From: MGNI01 sp964353875
Lineage (GTDB): Bacteria > Chloroflexota > Anaerolineae > Anaerolineales > E44-bin32
NCBI GenBank assembly: GCA_964353875.1
Contig: CAYGXU010000008.1
Location: forward strand, 1 to 55,978
Length of the DNA: 55,978 nucleotides
Direction of reading: 5' to 3'
Shown in pieces: positions 42,287 through 51,622 of the stretch (positions are counted from its first letter, which is position 1; each line of letters starts with the position of its first letter). The position numbers and the translations under genes were made by a program. The notes beneath the pieces are model-generated. The model searched no databases and had not been told where the DNA came from. It saw only the letters and a program-made list of their open reading frames with translations.

Positions 42287-43368
42287 GCAGAAGGCTGTTC
42301 TTCCCCCTGCGTAGGTTCAAAGGTTTCCTCTGTTGAAGGGCGAGTTTGGATTTGCTCGATCCGTGCCTGCAGGTCGTCGATCTTGACCTCGGCCTGTTGG
42401 AAGGGACCGCGACGTAATCGATGAGGTAATGCAAGCTCTGCTGCAAGGGCAATATCGCGCTCAGTGATGGAAGTCCGTCCCTCAAATGCGGCATGGGCAC
42501 AAGCAGCTTTAAGGATGACCAAATCTGCCCGATGGCCATCTACCTGAAAAGAGGAGGTTAGCGCAGCAATGGAGAGCAGGTCTTGACGAGAATAAGTCAC
42601 TGTGTCAATCAGGTTACGTCCTGCTTCAATTTGGTATGAGAGCGCCTCTTCTTTTTCCTGCCATTGTTCTCGGAATCCGGCTGGGTCAGCTTCGAACGCC
42701 AGATTTCGTTCCATGATGAGAACTCGATCATGTGCCGCTCGCAGACCGCGGATATCTACCGAGAGGGCGAAACGGTCGAGCAGTTGAGGGCGAAGATCGC
42801 CTTCTTCCGGATTCATGGTGCCAACGAGAATATAGCGAGCGGGATGAGCGAACGAGATGCTCTCGCGCTCAACAATATTCATCCCCAATGCAGCCGAATC
42901 CAACAACACATCAACAACGTGATCGTCGAGTAGATTGACCTCATCGATATACAGCAGTCCTCGGTTGGCCGCGGCCAAAACGCCGGGTTCGAATTGGCGC
43001 ACACCTTCTTTAATAGCCCGTTCGATGTCCAGTGTTCCGACCACGCGGTCTTCCGTTGCAGAGACAGGTAAATCGATAAAGGGAGTCCGACGAACTTCAA
43101 CGGTGATTTTCTCCCCATTGTCGAATCGCTCCTTGCATTCAGTACACCAGGTGGTGAGGTGATCGGGATCACAGCCGAAGCGGCAATTTGCTACTACTTT
43201 CACTTCAGGTAGTAAGGCTGCGAGAGCGCGGGCGGCGGTTGATTTGGCAGTCCCTCGCTCTCCTCGGATGAGCACACCACCGATGCGCGGATTGACGGCA
43301 TTGAGGACAAGCGCCCGACACATCCGCTCCTGACCGACGATCGCAGTAAATGGGTAGACGATGGCCAC
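42259..43368 (-). CDS. chlI: Mg/Co-chelatase AAA+ ATPase part (ChlI-like small subunit and N-terminal part of ChlD)
   Basis: This protein has 369 residues. The AAA+ module has Walker A GERGTAKST (about 37-45), the family insertion with four Cys (CRFGCDP, CTECKE), Walker B GLLYIDEVNLL, sensor 1 in LVGTMNPEEGDLRPQLLDRFAL, and a helical C-terminal lid to about 330. The last residues are Glu/Pro/Lys-rich and end KKKAGMTS at a TAG 15 nt after the A run. Translated in this frame it equals a ChlI/BchI small subunit that energises metal insertion into tetrapyrroles. The gene continues in the -1 frame as ChlD. It is divergent from the S1 gene; a minus-strand TATAAT lies at 43389-43394. Confidence 0.92.
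   Translation of the reverse strand: MAIVYPFTAIVGQERMCRALVLNAVNPRIGGVLIRGERGTAKSTAARALAALLPEVKVVANCRFGCDPDHLTTWCTECKERFDNGEKITVEVRRTPFIDLPVSATEDRVVGTLDIERAIKEGVRQFEPGVLAAANRGLLYIDEVNLLDDHVVDVLLDSAALGMNIVERESISFAHPARYILVGTMNPEEGDLRPQLLDRFALSVDIRGLRAAHDRVLIMERNLAFEADPAGFREQWQEKEEALSYQIEAGRNLIDTVTYSRQDLLSIAALTSSFQVDGHRADLVILKAACAHAAFEGRTSITERDIALAAELALPHRLRRGPFQQAEVKIDDLQARIEQIQTRPSTEETFEPTQGEEQPSAKKKAGMTS
42277..42286 (-). other. Ten-A slippery run, candidate programmed -1 frameshift site
   Basis: On the minus strand GC-A10-GCC is read GCA AAA AAA AAA GCC in the AAA+ frame, with TAG at 42259-42261. A -1 slip puts the ribosome in the long VWA frame (AAA AGC CGG). AGGGGG lies at 42303-42308, 16 nt upstream of the run, and could act as an internal Shine-Dalgarno stimulator. 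Programmed frameshifting in chlD genes of cobalamin producers, giving both small and medium subunits from one gene, is published knowledge. A homopolymer sequencing error is the alternative. Confidence 0.7.
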
Positions 43369-43415
43369 CTGTTATTTCCTCCAGCGGCATTATACACCAT
43401 CGGGAAGAAGGAAGG

Positions 43416-43444
43416 TTGTCAAAGCAAGGAAACACATTTATAAT
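43416..43444 (+). promoter_or_regulatory. Promoter of the S1-domain gene
   Basis: TTGTCA (43416-43421) and TATAAT (43439-43444) are spaced 17 bp apart, five of six and six of six matches to consensus. The start codon at 43477 follows with a leader of about 26 nt containing GGAGA. Confidence 0.8.
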
Positions 43445-43476
43445 CCCTCCACCTATGACTGGAGAATGTGATTTTT

Positions 43477-45099
43477 ATGGATCGTAACGAGGAGACTACC
43501 GGGCAAGACGCCGCCCAGAACGCCGATCGCTTGGAAGAAACAAACGAGAATCCGATGGAAGCCCTCCTTGAGGAGGAATCCTACGAACTTAACTTGCCTC
43601 GTTCCGGTGAACTCCGTTCCGGAACAATCGCCCGTATCGCCGATACGGATATTCTGGTGGATATTGGCTATAAGTCCGAAGGCCTAATTGCCAGCAAGGA
43701 GCTAGAGCAATTACCCCAAGAAAAACGGGAAGAGCTCATTGTCGGCAAAGAAGTCATGGTCTATGTGATCTATGTGAATGAGCGCGAGGGAACCATCCTG
43801 CTTTCTCTTTCGCGCGCGGAAGAAGAGCAGGATTGGCAACAAGCTGAGAGGCTGGCCAAGACAAAGGAAGTCTACGAAGGCGTTGTTGCTGGGTACAACA
43901 AAGGGGGGTTAATTATTAAATTTGGAAGCTTGCGCGGATTTGTCCCGGCTTCTCAAGTGAGTATTGCCCGACGATGGCGAGCCAATGGAGATTCGTTGGA
44001 TCAACGTTGGGGGATGATGGTTGGCGAACCAATCGTTGCCAAGGTTATTGAGGTCGATCGGAAACGCAGCCGGTTGATCCTCTCAGAAAAAGCGGCTGCC
44101 AGAGAAGCAAGGGAATTCATGAAAGAACACTTAATTTCCGAACTTGAACCTGGCGAGATTCGTATCGGGCATGTGATCAGCCTGGCAGATTTTGGCGCTT
44201 TCGTAGACATTGGTGGCGCCGATGGGTTGGTTCATATGTCAGAGATCAGTTGGAAGCGGATTTCACACCCGCGTGAAGTACTAAAAGTAGGACAGAAGGT
44301 CAACGTTAAAGTCCTTGAAGTTGACCAAGAAAATAAACGTATTAGCCTCTCCATGCGTGAATTGGAGGAGGATCCTTGGGATACGATTACGAAGCAACTC
44401 AAAGAAGGTCAATTGGTTGAGGGTACGATTACCAAACTGACCAAATTTGGCGCATTCGCGGCGTTGAAAGGATTTGCCGAGTACGAATTAGAGGGTTTGA
44501 TTCATATCTCGGAACTATCCGACCGACACATTATTCATCCGCGTGAAGTAGTCAACATCGATGAAACCGTGACATTACGCGTGATCCGGATCGATCGAGA
44601 GAGGAAGAGAATTGGCCTCAGCTTAAAACGGGTTGATTCTCCGGAATATGCCGAGTTGGATTGGCAGACTGCCATGGAGGATTTGCGTACCGCTGAAAAT
44701 GAGGTGGGTGAGGGGTCACTCGAAGTGAAATCGGAAGTTGGTCAGGATGAGCACTCCGAACTTCCCGTGTCAGTGATGGAAGAGGAAATATCCCCTGCCG
44801 GCGAAATGGGTGATGAGGTTATTCAAGAAGACGCTGATGAACTTACTCAAATGGAAGAAAGCCTTTCTCTTCAAGGTATGGAAATTGATGCTTCTCAGAC
44901 CGTCGATGTGAGTGCGGATGAGGCAAAGGAATCCCCAGAAAGCCGGGTCATGGATGAGGAGTCATTGGGAGGGAAACCGACCGCTGAAATGGAAGCAAAT
45001 GATGTCGAACAAGGGGTAGCGGAGGATGTGCCTGGCTTGGAAGTGGAAATGGAGTCTCCCGCAGAGGATGGAAACCACCCAGAAGAGAGTACTAAGTAG
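43477..45099 (+). CDS. rpsA: Ribosomal protein S1-like RNA-binding protein, four S1 domains
   Basis: This protein has 540 residues. Four S1/OB-fold RNA-binding domains lie at about 44-112, 130-202, 225-294 and 311-385. Domains 3 and 4 are the best conserved (SLADFGAFVDIGGADGLVHMSEISW; TKFGAFAALKGF, ELEGLIHISELSD). Residues about 395-540 are a long acidic, low-complexity tail. Four domains match the short S1 of Gram-positive-like bacteria rather than the six-domain form. S1 helps ribosomes engage structured or leader-poor mRNAs. ATG 43477 is preferred to GTG 43468 because GGAGA at 43461-43465 is too close to the latter. Confidence 0.88.
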   Translation: MDRNEETTGQDAAQNADRLEETNENPMEALLEEESYELNLPRSGELRSGTIARIADTDILVDIGYKSEGLIASKELEQLPQEKREELIVGKEVMVYVIYVNEREGTILLSLSRAEEEQDWQQAERLAKTKEVYEGVVAGYNKGGLIIKFGSLRGFVPASQVSIARRWRANGDSLDQRWGMMVGEPIVAKVIEVDRKRSRLILSEKAAAREAREFMKEHLISELEPGEIRIGHVISLADFGAFVDIGGADGLVHMSEISWKRISHPREVLKVGQKVNVKVLEVDQENKRISLSMRELEEDPWDTITKQLKEGQLVEGTITKLTKFGAFAALKGFAEYELEGLIHISELSDRHIIHPREVVNIDETVTLRVIRIDRERKRIGLSLKRVDSPEYAELDWQTAMEDLRTAENEVGEGSLEVKSEVGQDEHSELPVSVMEEEISPAGEMGDEVIQEDADELTQMEESLSLQGMEIDASQTVDVSADEAKESPESRVMDEESLGGKPTAEMEANDVEQGVAEDVPGLEVEMESPAEDGNHPEESTK

Positions 45100-45118
45100 A
45101 TAGGCGACTAGAAAATGC

Positions 45119-45150
45119 GGGCCGGGCAGAAGCAAGTAGAAGCCCGGCCC
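45119..45150 (+). terminator. GC-rich hairpin after the S1 gene
   Basis: GGGCCGGGC (45119-45127) pairs with GCCCGGCCC (45142-45150), a perfect 9-bp stem 20 bp after the stop codon. The T tract is poor (TAATCGTTGT), so termination may be partial. Confidence 0.6.
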
Positions 45151-45284
45151 TAATCGTTGTGGTCCTTTCCGTACCTGAGCGAGATACCAATGATTAACCT
45201 TCTTTTTAGAGACTGATAGCCAAACTCTGGTAGAATAAAAATATCCTAAGGGTTTTGTGAGAGGCTTACACAGAGGGAGAAGCA

Positions 45285-47777
45285 GTGGCCGATAAAATGG
45301 AGAGATTCACTCAACGTGCTCGTAGGGTTCTGAGCCTGGCACATGAGGAAGCTGAACGCTTGCATCATAACTATATCGGCACTGAACACCTCCTGCTTGG
45401 TCTAATCCGTGAGGAGGGTGGTGTTGCTGGCCGTGTACTGCGCGAGCTGGGTTTAGAACCTGTACGTGTGAAAGAGATGGTTGAACGGATGACCGGCATT
45501 GGCCGGCATGCTGGAGGAAAGATCGATCTGGCTCCGGGAACAGAGCACGTGCTCCAATTAGCTGTTGATGAGGCCCGTCAGATGGGGCACCATTACATTG
45601 GCACCGAACATCTGCTCTTAGGTTTGATCCGCCATGGAGAAGGGGTAGGCCTGGATGTCTTGAGACGCCTGGGTGTAACACCCGAGCAGGTCCGCCGTCA
45701 GACGAACCGATTACTGCAAGAGACGCCAGCCCGAAGAACCCCTGAACGGGAAAAGAGCTCTCGAAAAGAACCATCTGTGAAAACACCATTGGTCGATCAA
45801 TTGGCGACGGATCTTACTTCTTTGGCGGAGGAAAGTAAGCTTGATCCCGTGATCGGGAGGCAGAAGGAGATTGAACGCGTAATTCAGATTTTAGCGAGAC
45901 GAACGAAGAACAACCCTGCTTTAATCGGTGAGCCCGGCGTGGGCAAAACGGCCATTGTGGAAGGGCTTGCTCAAAGGATTGTCGCCGGGGAGACTCCTGA
46001 ACCATTGCTGAACAAACGTGTGCTTCAATTGGATGTGGGCTCTTTGGTGGCCGGTACCATGTACCGGGGTCAATTCGAAGAGCGCCTCAAGCGCGTAATT
46101 GATGAGTTGAAATCCTCAGGCGCGATTCTCTTTATCGATGAAGTGCACATGCTGGTTGGGGCAGGTTCCGCAGGATCCTCAGTCGATGCAGCTAATATCC
46201 TCAAACCTGCGCTATCGCGCGGCGAGTTGCAAGTGATCGGAGCAACCACGCTAGATGAGTATCGTAAGCATATTGAGAGTGATGCTGCCCTGGAGCGCCG
46301 TTTTCAACCCATCATAGTAGAAGAACCTACGGTGGATGAGACAATCGATATTCTCCGTGGTGTCCGGAAACCCTACGAAGAGCACCACAAGCTGCATATT
46401 ACCGATGAGGCCTTGGAAGCCGCAGTCCTTCTTTCAACACGCTATGTTACCGACCGTTATTTGCCTGACAAAGCCATTGACTTGATTGATGAGACTGCCT
46501 CCAGGGTACGGATGTATAAAAGCCCGGATGCAATCACGATCAAAGCGACCATGAATGAGTTACGCACAACGCGCGAAGCACACACGCGAGCGATGGAAGA
46601 TGCTCGCTACGATGATGCTCAAGAGCTCTTGACGCGCCAGAATGAGTTAGAGGAAAAGCTTAATTCGTTACGGATAGGATGGGAAGTCGCCGAAGGCGCA
46701 CCCAAGGTAACAGCCAATGACATTGCCGAGGTGCTATCCATGTGGACTGGCGTTCCGGTGATGCAAATCGCAGAAGAGGAATCGCGGCGTTTGCTCCGCA
46801 TGGAGGAGGAACTCCATAAGCGTATTGTGGGACAAGATGAGGCGATCGATGCCATCTCCCGTTCGGTTCGTCGTTCAAGAGCTGGACTGAAGGATCCGAA
46901 AAGGCCGATCGGTTCCTTTATCTTCTTGGGACCAACAGGTGTCGGCAAAACGGAATTAACGAAAGCACTGGCGGGATTCCTCTTCGGCTCTGAGGATGCC
47001 CTGGTACAGATTGACATGTCTGAATTAATGGAACGGCATACCGTAAGCCGTTTGGTGGGAGCGCCGCCCGGTTATGTCGGTTATGAGGATGCCGGGCAAC
47101 TTACAGAAGCAATACGACGCCGACCTTATTCGATCGTAGTTTTTGATGAGGTGGAAAAAGCTCATCCTGAAGCCCATAACATGCTTCTCCAAATCATGGA
47201 GGAAGGACACCTTTCGGATGCGCGCGGTAAAAAAGTGGACTTTCGGAATAGCATCATCGTGATGACTTCCAATATTGGCGCTGATCTTATTCGAGGGCAA
47301 TCCCAATTGGGCTTTTCTTTGGTCAGGGATGAGAAGACTGAAGAGCGGCTTGCCTATGATGAAATGCGGAAGAAACTCACTGATGCGCTCAATAAAGCAT
47401 TTCGACCGGAGTTCATTAACCGTGTTGATTCGATCATCGTTTTCCATGCCTTGAATAAGGAACAGATCACTCAGATTGTTGACCTGGAGTTGGCCAAGGT
47501 CGCCAAACGCTTGAGTGAACATCGGATCCAAATTTCCACGACAGAAGAGGCTCGAACTTTATTATCTGACCTGGGCTTCGATCCCGAAATGGGTGCCAGA
47601 CCTTTAAAGCGAGTGATCCAGAACAAAGTAGAAGATCAACTTTCCGATGCTTTGCTGGCAGACCATTTTCAGGATGGAGACCGGATCTTAATCGATGTGA
47701 AAGAGGGGGAAATTAACCTTCGATTGAATGAGGCGCAAGAGGAAGGCGAAGCACCCGAAGTGCTTACTGCAGGCTAA
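45285..47777 (+). CDS. clpC: ATP-dependent Clp protease ATP-binding subunit ClpC
   Basis: This is a Hsp100 unfoldase of 830 residues that feeds proteins to ClpP. The Clp_N double repeat spans about 5-143 (HHNYIGTEHLLLGLIREEGG and HHYIGTEHLLLGLIRHGEG). AAA-1 has Walker A GEPGVGKT near 213 and Walker B ILFIDEVHML. A UVR-like middle domain (DARYDDAQELLTRQNELEEKL) identifies ClpC rather than ClpB. AAA-2 has GPTGVGKTE and VVFDEVEKAHPE, and the C-terminal D2-small domain follows. The start is GTG 45285 in a GAGGGAGAAGCA context; an in-frame ATG lies 4 codons later. No ctsR/mcsAB genes precede it. Confidence 0.96.
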   Translation: MADKMERFTQRARRVLSLAHEEAERLHHNYIGTEHLLLGLIREEGGVAGRVLRELGLEPVRVKEMVERMTGIGRHAGGKIDLAPGTEHVLQLAVDEARQMGHHYIGTEHLLLGLIRHGEGVGLDVLRRLGVTPEQVRRQTNRLLQETPARRTPEREKSSRKEPSVKTPLVDQLATDLTSLAEESKLDPVIGRQKEIERVIQILARRTKNNPALIGEPGVGKTAIVEGLAQRIVAGETPEPLLNKRVLQLDVGSLVAGTMYRGQFEERLKRVIDELKSSGAILFIDEVHMLVGAGSAGSSVDAANILKPALSRGELQVIGATTLDEYRKHIESDAALERRFQPIIVEEPTVDETIDILRGVRKPYEEHHKLHITDEALEAAVLLSTRYVTDRYLPDKAIDLIDETASRVRMYKSPDAITIKATMNELRTTREAHTRAMEDARYDDAQELLTRQNELEEKLNSLRIGWEVAEGAPKVTANDIAEVLSMWTGVPVMQIAEEESRRLLRMEEELHKRIVGQDEAIDAISRSVRRSRAGLKDPKRPIGSFIFLGPTGVGKTELTKALAGFLFGSEDALVQIDMSELMERHTVSRLVGAPPGYVGYEDAGQLTEAIRRRPYSIVVFDEVEKAHPEAHNMLLQIMEEGHLSDARGKKVDFRNSIIVMTSNIGADLIRGQSQLGFSLVRDEKTEERLAYDEMRKKLTDALNKAFRPEFINRVDSIIVFHALNKEQITQIVDLELAKVAKRLSEHRIQISTTEEARTLLSDLGFDPEMGARPLKRVIQNKVEDQLSDALLADHFQDGDRILIDVKEGEINLRLNEAQEEGEAPEVLTAG

Positions 47778-48274
47778 GGAAACAGCGGTTTTTCCTATAC
47801 TTTGGATGGCTGATATTTTCTATTTTATAACCTCTTCTCGATAGGGAAGATACCATCGTTTTGCAGCAATCCTTCGATCAAAGATTTCGGTCATGGAAAC
47901 ACTCGTTTACGCGAGTGATCGTTGACGCGATAAACTTCCTATGACGATCATCATCTGGTCATGAATTAGTTAGAATGAGATCTTGTTTTTACATCCATCC
48001 GTCTTCGGCCAGGGGACGACTCTAGCAATAGGTCTCCCTCATGAAGTTTTTTAATAGAAGTAAGTCGATCGTTGTTAATCTGAAGCTTTCTAATATTAAT
48101 TATTTGCCAGCACCACGTTCGAACTCGACTGCAATGAAACACGATTTCGAAGTATTGAGCATTGATGCTTGAAATAAGGTCGTATCTTCATGGGTGAGGG
48201 AAGATCACGCTCAGGATATTGACCCGACGGTTGAATAGACATGAATAATTCCTGAAGTGAGCACAGGAGGTTCT
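47778..48274. other. Intergenic region clpC - radA
   Basis: This is 497 bp without a credible gene. A small hairpin CACTCG (47900-47905) with CGAGTG (47912-47917) lacks a T tract. An A/T-rich stretch near 48090-48107 could carry a radA promoter, but no clear hexamer pair is seen. Confidence 0.4.
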
Positions 48275-49642
48275 ATGGCGAAATCGCGGGTGGTCTATGT
48301 ATGCCAACAATGTGGACGAAGGGCTGCCAAGCATCTAGGAAAATGCCCTCAATGTGAGGGTTGGAATACGATGATAGCGGAGGTTCTTGAGGCAGGCACG
48401 GGCAGAACCAGGCCGCCTGGACTTCGAACTTCACGCCCACGTCGTCTATCAGAGATCGAAGGGGATGTCGATGCACGTTTACCCCTCTCTATCGGTGAGT
48501 TTTCACGCGTGCTTGGTGGAGGGGTGGTGCCTGGATCGATCGTCTTGATTGGCGGAGATCCAGGCATTGGGAAATCTACGTTACTCATGCAAATGGCGCT
48601 TTCTATGGCGACAACCGCGGTTGTGCTTTATGTCTCTGGGGAGGAGTCGGAAAGGCAATTGAAGTCCCGTTCGCTTCGATTGTTCCCTGCTGGGGAGGCG
48701 TCCGAGAATTTATATTTGCTTACAGAGACAGATCTTGAAACGATCCTCGATCATATTCATTCGCTCTCACCAGCATTGGTTGTGATCGATTCGATTCAGA
48801 CAGTGCAGTTACGAGGGATCGACACAGGTGCAGGTTCGATCTCCCAGGTGAGAGAGTCGGCCTCGAGACTTCAATCCTATGCAAAAACATCCGGTGTGGC
48901 GATTTTTCTTGTTGGGCATGTAACCAAAGAAGGCGCGATCGCCGGGCCTAAAGTGCTGGAACATATTGTCGATACTGTCCTTTATTTGGAAGGGGATTCA
49001 TTCCACGCTTTTCGTCTATTGCGATCGGTGAAGAATCGATTTGGGGCGACTTCTGAGGTCGGCGTTTTTGAGATGCGAACTTCCGGTATGTTGGAGGTTC
49101 CCAATCCTTCTGAAGCGTTCCTTGCAGAGCGAGTGGTGGACACGCCCGGTTCTGCTATTGCGGTGACCATGGAGGGGACTCGACCCCTTTTGGTTGAGGT
49201 ACAGGGTCTGACTAGTTCAAGTCCATTTGGAAACCCTCGCCGAACAGCCAATGGGGTGGACTTCAATCGTTTGCTCTTGACAGTGGCTGTGCTCACAAGG
49301 CGGATGGGTCTGAAGTTATCCGATCAAGATGTCTTCGTCAATGTCGTTGGAGGGTTGCGATTAAGTGAACCAGCAGCGGACTTAGCGATGGCGGTGGCGA
49401 TTGCTTCTTCTGTTCGTGATCGTCCAGTGAAACCAGAGATGGCACTGATCGGCGAGATTGGGCTTTCTGGCGAGATTAGAACAGTCTCTCAACTGTCCAC
49501 TCGCCTGAAGGAAGCTTCGAAAATGGGTTTTAGGAGAGCGATTGTCCCACGAAGCATGCGCAGTGAGGCTGCATTGCCACAGGGTGTGGAAGCGATACGG
49601 GTCCGATCCGTGCGAGACGCGATTGAGCACGCTCTGCAATAG
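48275..49642 (+). CDS. radA: DNA repair protein RadA
   Basis: This RecA-like ATPase of 455 residues promotes branch migration in recombination repair. An N-terminal zinc finger is CQQCGRRAAKHLGKCPQC, followed by Walker A GGDPGIGKST, Walker B ALVVIDSIQTV, the RadA signature KNRFGATSEVGVF and a C-terminal Lon-protease-like domain (about 290-450, ending with the conserved SLS/EIGLSGEIRTV region). ATG 48275 is chosen because AGGAGG lies 4 nt upstream; an upstream GTG at 48257 is in frame but unsupported. It is followed by 640 bp and dnaA. Confidence 0.96.
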   Translation: MAKSRVVYVCQQCGRRAAKHLGKCPQCEGWNTMIAEVLEAGTGRTRPPGLRTSRPRRLSEIEGDVDARLPLSIGEFSRVLGGGVVPGSIVLIGGDPGIGKSTLLMQMALSMATTAVVLYVSGEESERQLKSRSLRLFPAGEASENLYLLTETDLETILDHIHSLSPALVVIDSIQTVQLRGIDTGAGSISQVRESASRLQSYAKTSGVAIFLVGHVTKEGAIAGPKVLEHIVDTVLYLEGDSFHAFRLLRSVKNRFGATSEVGVFEMRTSGMLEVPNPSEAFLAERVVDTPGSAIAVTMEGTRPLLVEVQGLTSSSPFGNPRRTANGVDFNRLLLTVAVLTRRMGLKLSDQDVFVNVVGGLRLSEPAADLAMAVAIASSVRDRPVKPEMALIGEIGLSGEIRTVSQLSTRLKEASKMGFRRAIVPRSMRSEAALPQGVEAIRVRSVRDAIEHALQ

Positions 49643-50284
49643 ATTCAAGCGTGCAAGAGATGAGAAAGAAGTGCCGTCATGATAGTCAGTCAAGCGATTA
49701 AGGAATGCTCTTGTTAAAAAATGTCCATGATCAGAAGCAAGAAATCTTTTCATCGCTCGAGAAAGCCAACGCGACCATCATTTTTGATTGGGGAAGCTCA
49801 GAATTTGACCTTGAGTCAAGAGATCAAGGCTCCGATCCATACGAGGCAAGATTTAAGGTTTTCCTGGGCTTATTCCATTTGCCATGAGATGGATTTATCT
49901 AACCGTAGATGTTGGCAAGGAACAAGCCAATCCCCCCAGATATGGGGGGCTCATTTCGATGACTATAGATGATATTTATCCAAATGCAACCTGCTCATCG
50001 TTTGGCCATTTAAGATTGAATCTTCTTAAAACTTCGATTCTTTTTAGGTTTCCGTAAGTTTTCTACATTGAAGCGATCAGCTTGTTTTGTTAGAATTCTC
50101 TACGATGGTAGACAATCTGCAGTGGGGATGTAGAATAAGGCTGTCTTCTTCTCGGACAAGTGGGTATTTTCTCCTCGGTGATTTTGTATTAATGGTAAGA
50201 ACTTTCGAATTTGTGTGAAAACGAAGAATTAATACGACGGCTTTGGGGCGGGCTGCGTGCCGTCCAAACCCAGTGGAGGACAAT
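49643..50284. other. Intergenic region radA - dnaA
   Basis: This 642-bp stretch contains a perfect hairpin CCCCCC-AGATAT-GGGGGG (49932-49949) without a T tract, and two near-matches to the DnaA box: TTATCCAAA (49976-49984, plus) and GTTTTCACA (50214-50222, minus). Two single-mismatch boxes are too few to call an origin. An A/T-rich patch lies at 50015-50100. Short frames on both strands look non-coding. Confidence 0.5.
49932..49949. repeat. C6/G6 perfect inverted repeat
   Basis: CCCCCC (49932-49937) and GGGGGG (49944-49949) enclose AGATAT. It forms a short very stable hairpin and could be a terminator stem or a protein site; the lack of a T tract leaves this open. Confidence 0.6.
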
Positions 50285-51622
50285 ATGGATGCAGAGCGAG
50301 TCTGGGATGCTGTGCTTGGTCAATTACAGTTGGAGATGCCGCGCGCTTCGTTTGATACCTGGGTTCGCGATGCAGAATTGATCACTTACGAGGATGGCAC
50401 ATACATCATTGGTGTTCAGAATGCTTATGCTCGTGATTGGCTTGAAGATCGACTCCGTTCGACCGTAGGCCGTGTTCTGACAGGCATCACAGGCCGAAGT
50501 TCTGATGTCCGCTTTGTTGTCTGGCATGGGGAGGCAGAGGAGGAAACTCGACCGGCATTGAAGGCCGAGCCCCCAGCCATGGCGAATGGGAATGCCACAA
50601 GGTTAAGTCCCCGCTATACATTCGAATCATTTGTGGTCGGGCCGAGCAACCGTTTAGCAGCAGCTGCTGCCCAAGCAGTCGCGGAGAACCCGGCCAGAGC
50701 TTACAATCCCCTCTTCCTTTATGGGGGCGTGGGATTGGGTAAAACTCACCTCCTGCATGCCGTTGGAAATGCATGTGCAAATTCAGGCCTGCAAATCCTC
50801 TACGTCTCCTCAGAGGAATTTACCAATGACCTCATCAATGCCATCCGGAACCATAGAACGGATGCGTTTCGAGAACGTTATCGACGGATCGAGGTGTTGC
50901 TCATCGATGATATTCAATTCATCGCTGGTAAGGAGTCTACCCAAGAGGAATTCTTCCATACTTTCAATACGCTCCATGGGCAGGATAAACAACTGGTGAT
51001 CTCCTCCGATCGACCGCCAAAGGCGTTGGTTACCCTAGAAGAACGGCTTAGATCCCGTTTTGAGTGGGGGTTGACTGCTGATATCCAACCGCCCGATTTT
51101 GAAACCCGGCTGGCGATTCTCCGTACGAAAGCAGAACGTGCGGATCGGCCCGTTCCTTCTGAATTCCTGGAATTGATTGCCCGTCGTGTTCAGAGCAACA
51201 TCCGTGAGTTGGAAGGAGCTTTGAATCGGGTATTGGCTTTCTCAGATTTGAGTGGGATGCCTCTCACCATGGAGTTGGTGAATTCAGCACTCTCCGATCT
51301 TTTACCTCGCAGTACAACCTTGACACCAGATCATATCATCCGTGTCGTGGCGAAGCAGTTCGGCGTGGATGAGGGGCAGCTACTCGGGAGACAACGCTCA
51401 AGAGAAATCGCCCTTCCACGGCAAATCGCCATGTATCTTATCCGCGTAGAGACAGGCGCATCGCTGCCTCAGATTGGGGAGGCTTTAGGCGGACGGGATC
51501 ATACGACCATCCTCTACGGCTGTGAGAAAATCTCTGATCAGTTAGAAACGGATGATGTTCTCCGACGACAAATTATCACCCTCAAAGAAACACTTTATAG
51601 CAAAGTGCAGGCGTTCTCTTAA
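50285..51622 (+). CDS. dnaA: Chromosomal replication initiator protein DnaA
   Basis: DnaA binds DnaA boxes and melts the origin. The 445-residue protein has domain I (about 1-80, VWDAVLGQLQLEMPRASFDTWV), a short variable linker, the AAA+ domain with Walker A GGVGLGKTHLL, Walker B VLLIDDIQFIAGK and sensor 2, and the C-terminal DNA-binding domain with the signature GGRDHTTILYGCEKI. ATG 50285 is chosen over 50243 because GGAGGA lies 4 nt upstream and homology begins there. The usual dnaN/recF neighbours are absent; radA precedes it and priA is on the other strand downstream. Confidence 0.97.
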   Translation: MDAERVWDAVLGQLQLEMPRASFDTWVRDAELITYEDGTYIIGVQNAYARDWLEDRLRSTVGRVLTGITGRSSDVRFVVWHGEAEEETRPALKAEPPAMANGNATRLSPRYTFESFVVGPSNRLAAAAAQAVAENPARAYNPLFLYGGVGLGKTHLLHAVGNACANSGLQILYVSSEEFTNDLINAIRNHRTDAFRERYRRIEVLLIDDIQFIAGKESTQEEFFHTFNTLHGQDKQLVISSDRPPKALVTLEERLRSRFEWGLTADIQPPDFETRLAILRTKAERADRPVPSEFLELIARRVQSNIRELEGALNRVLAFSDLSGMPLTMELVNSALSDLLPRSTTLTPDHIIRVVAKQFGVDEGQLLGRQRSREIALPRQIAMYLIRVETGASLPQIGEALGGRDHTTILYGCEKISDQLETDDVLRRQIITLKETLYSKVQAFS

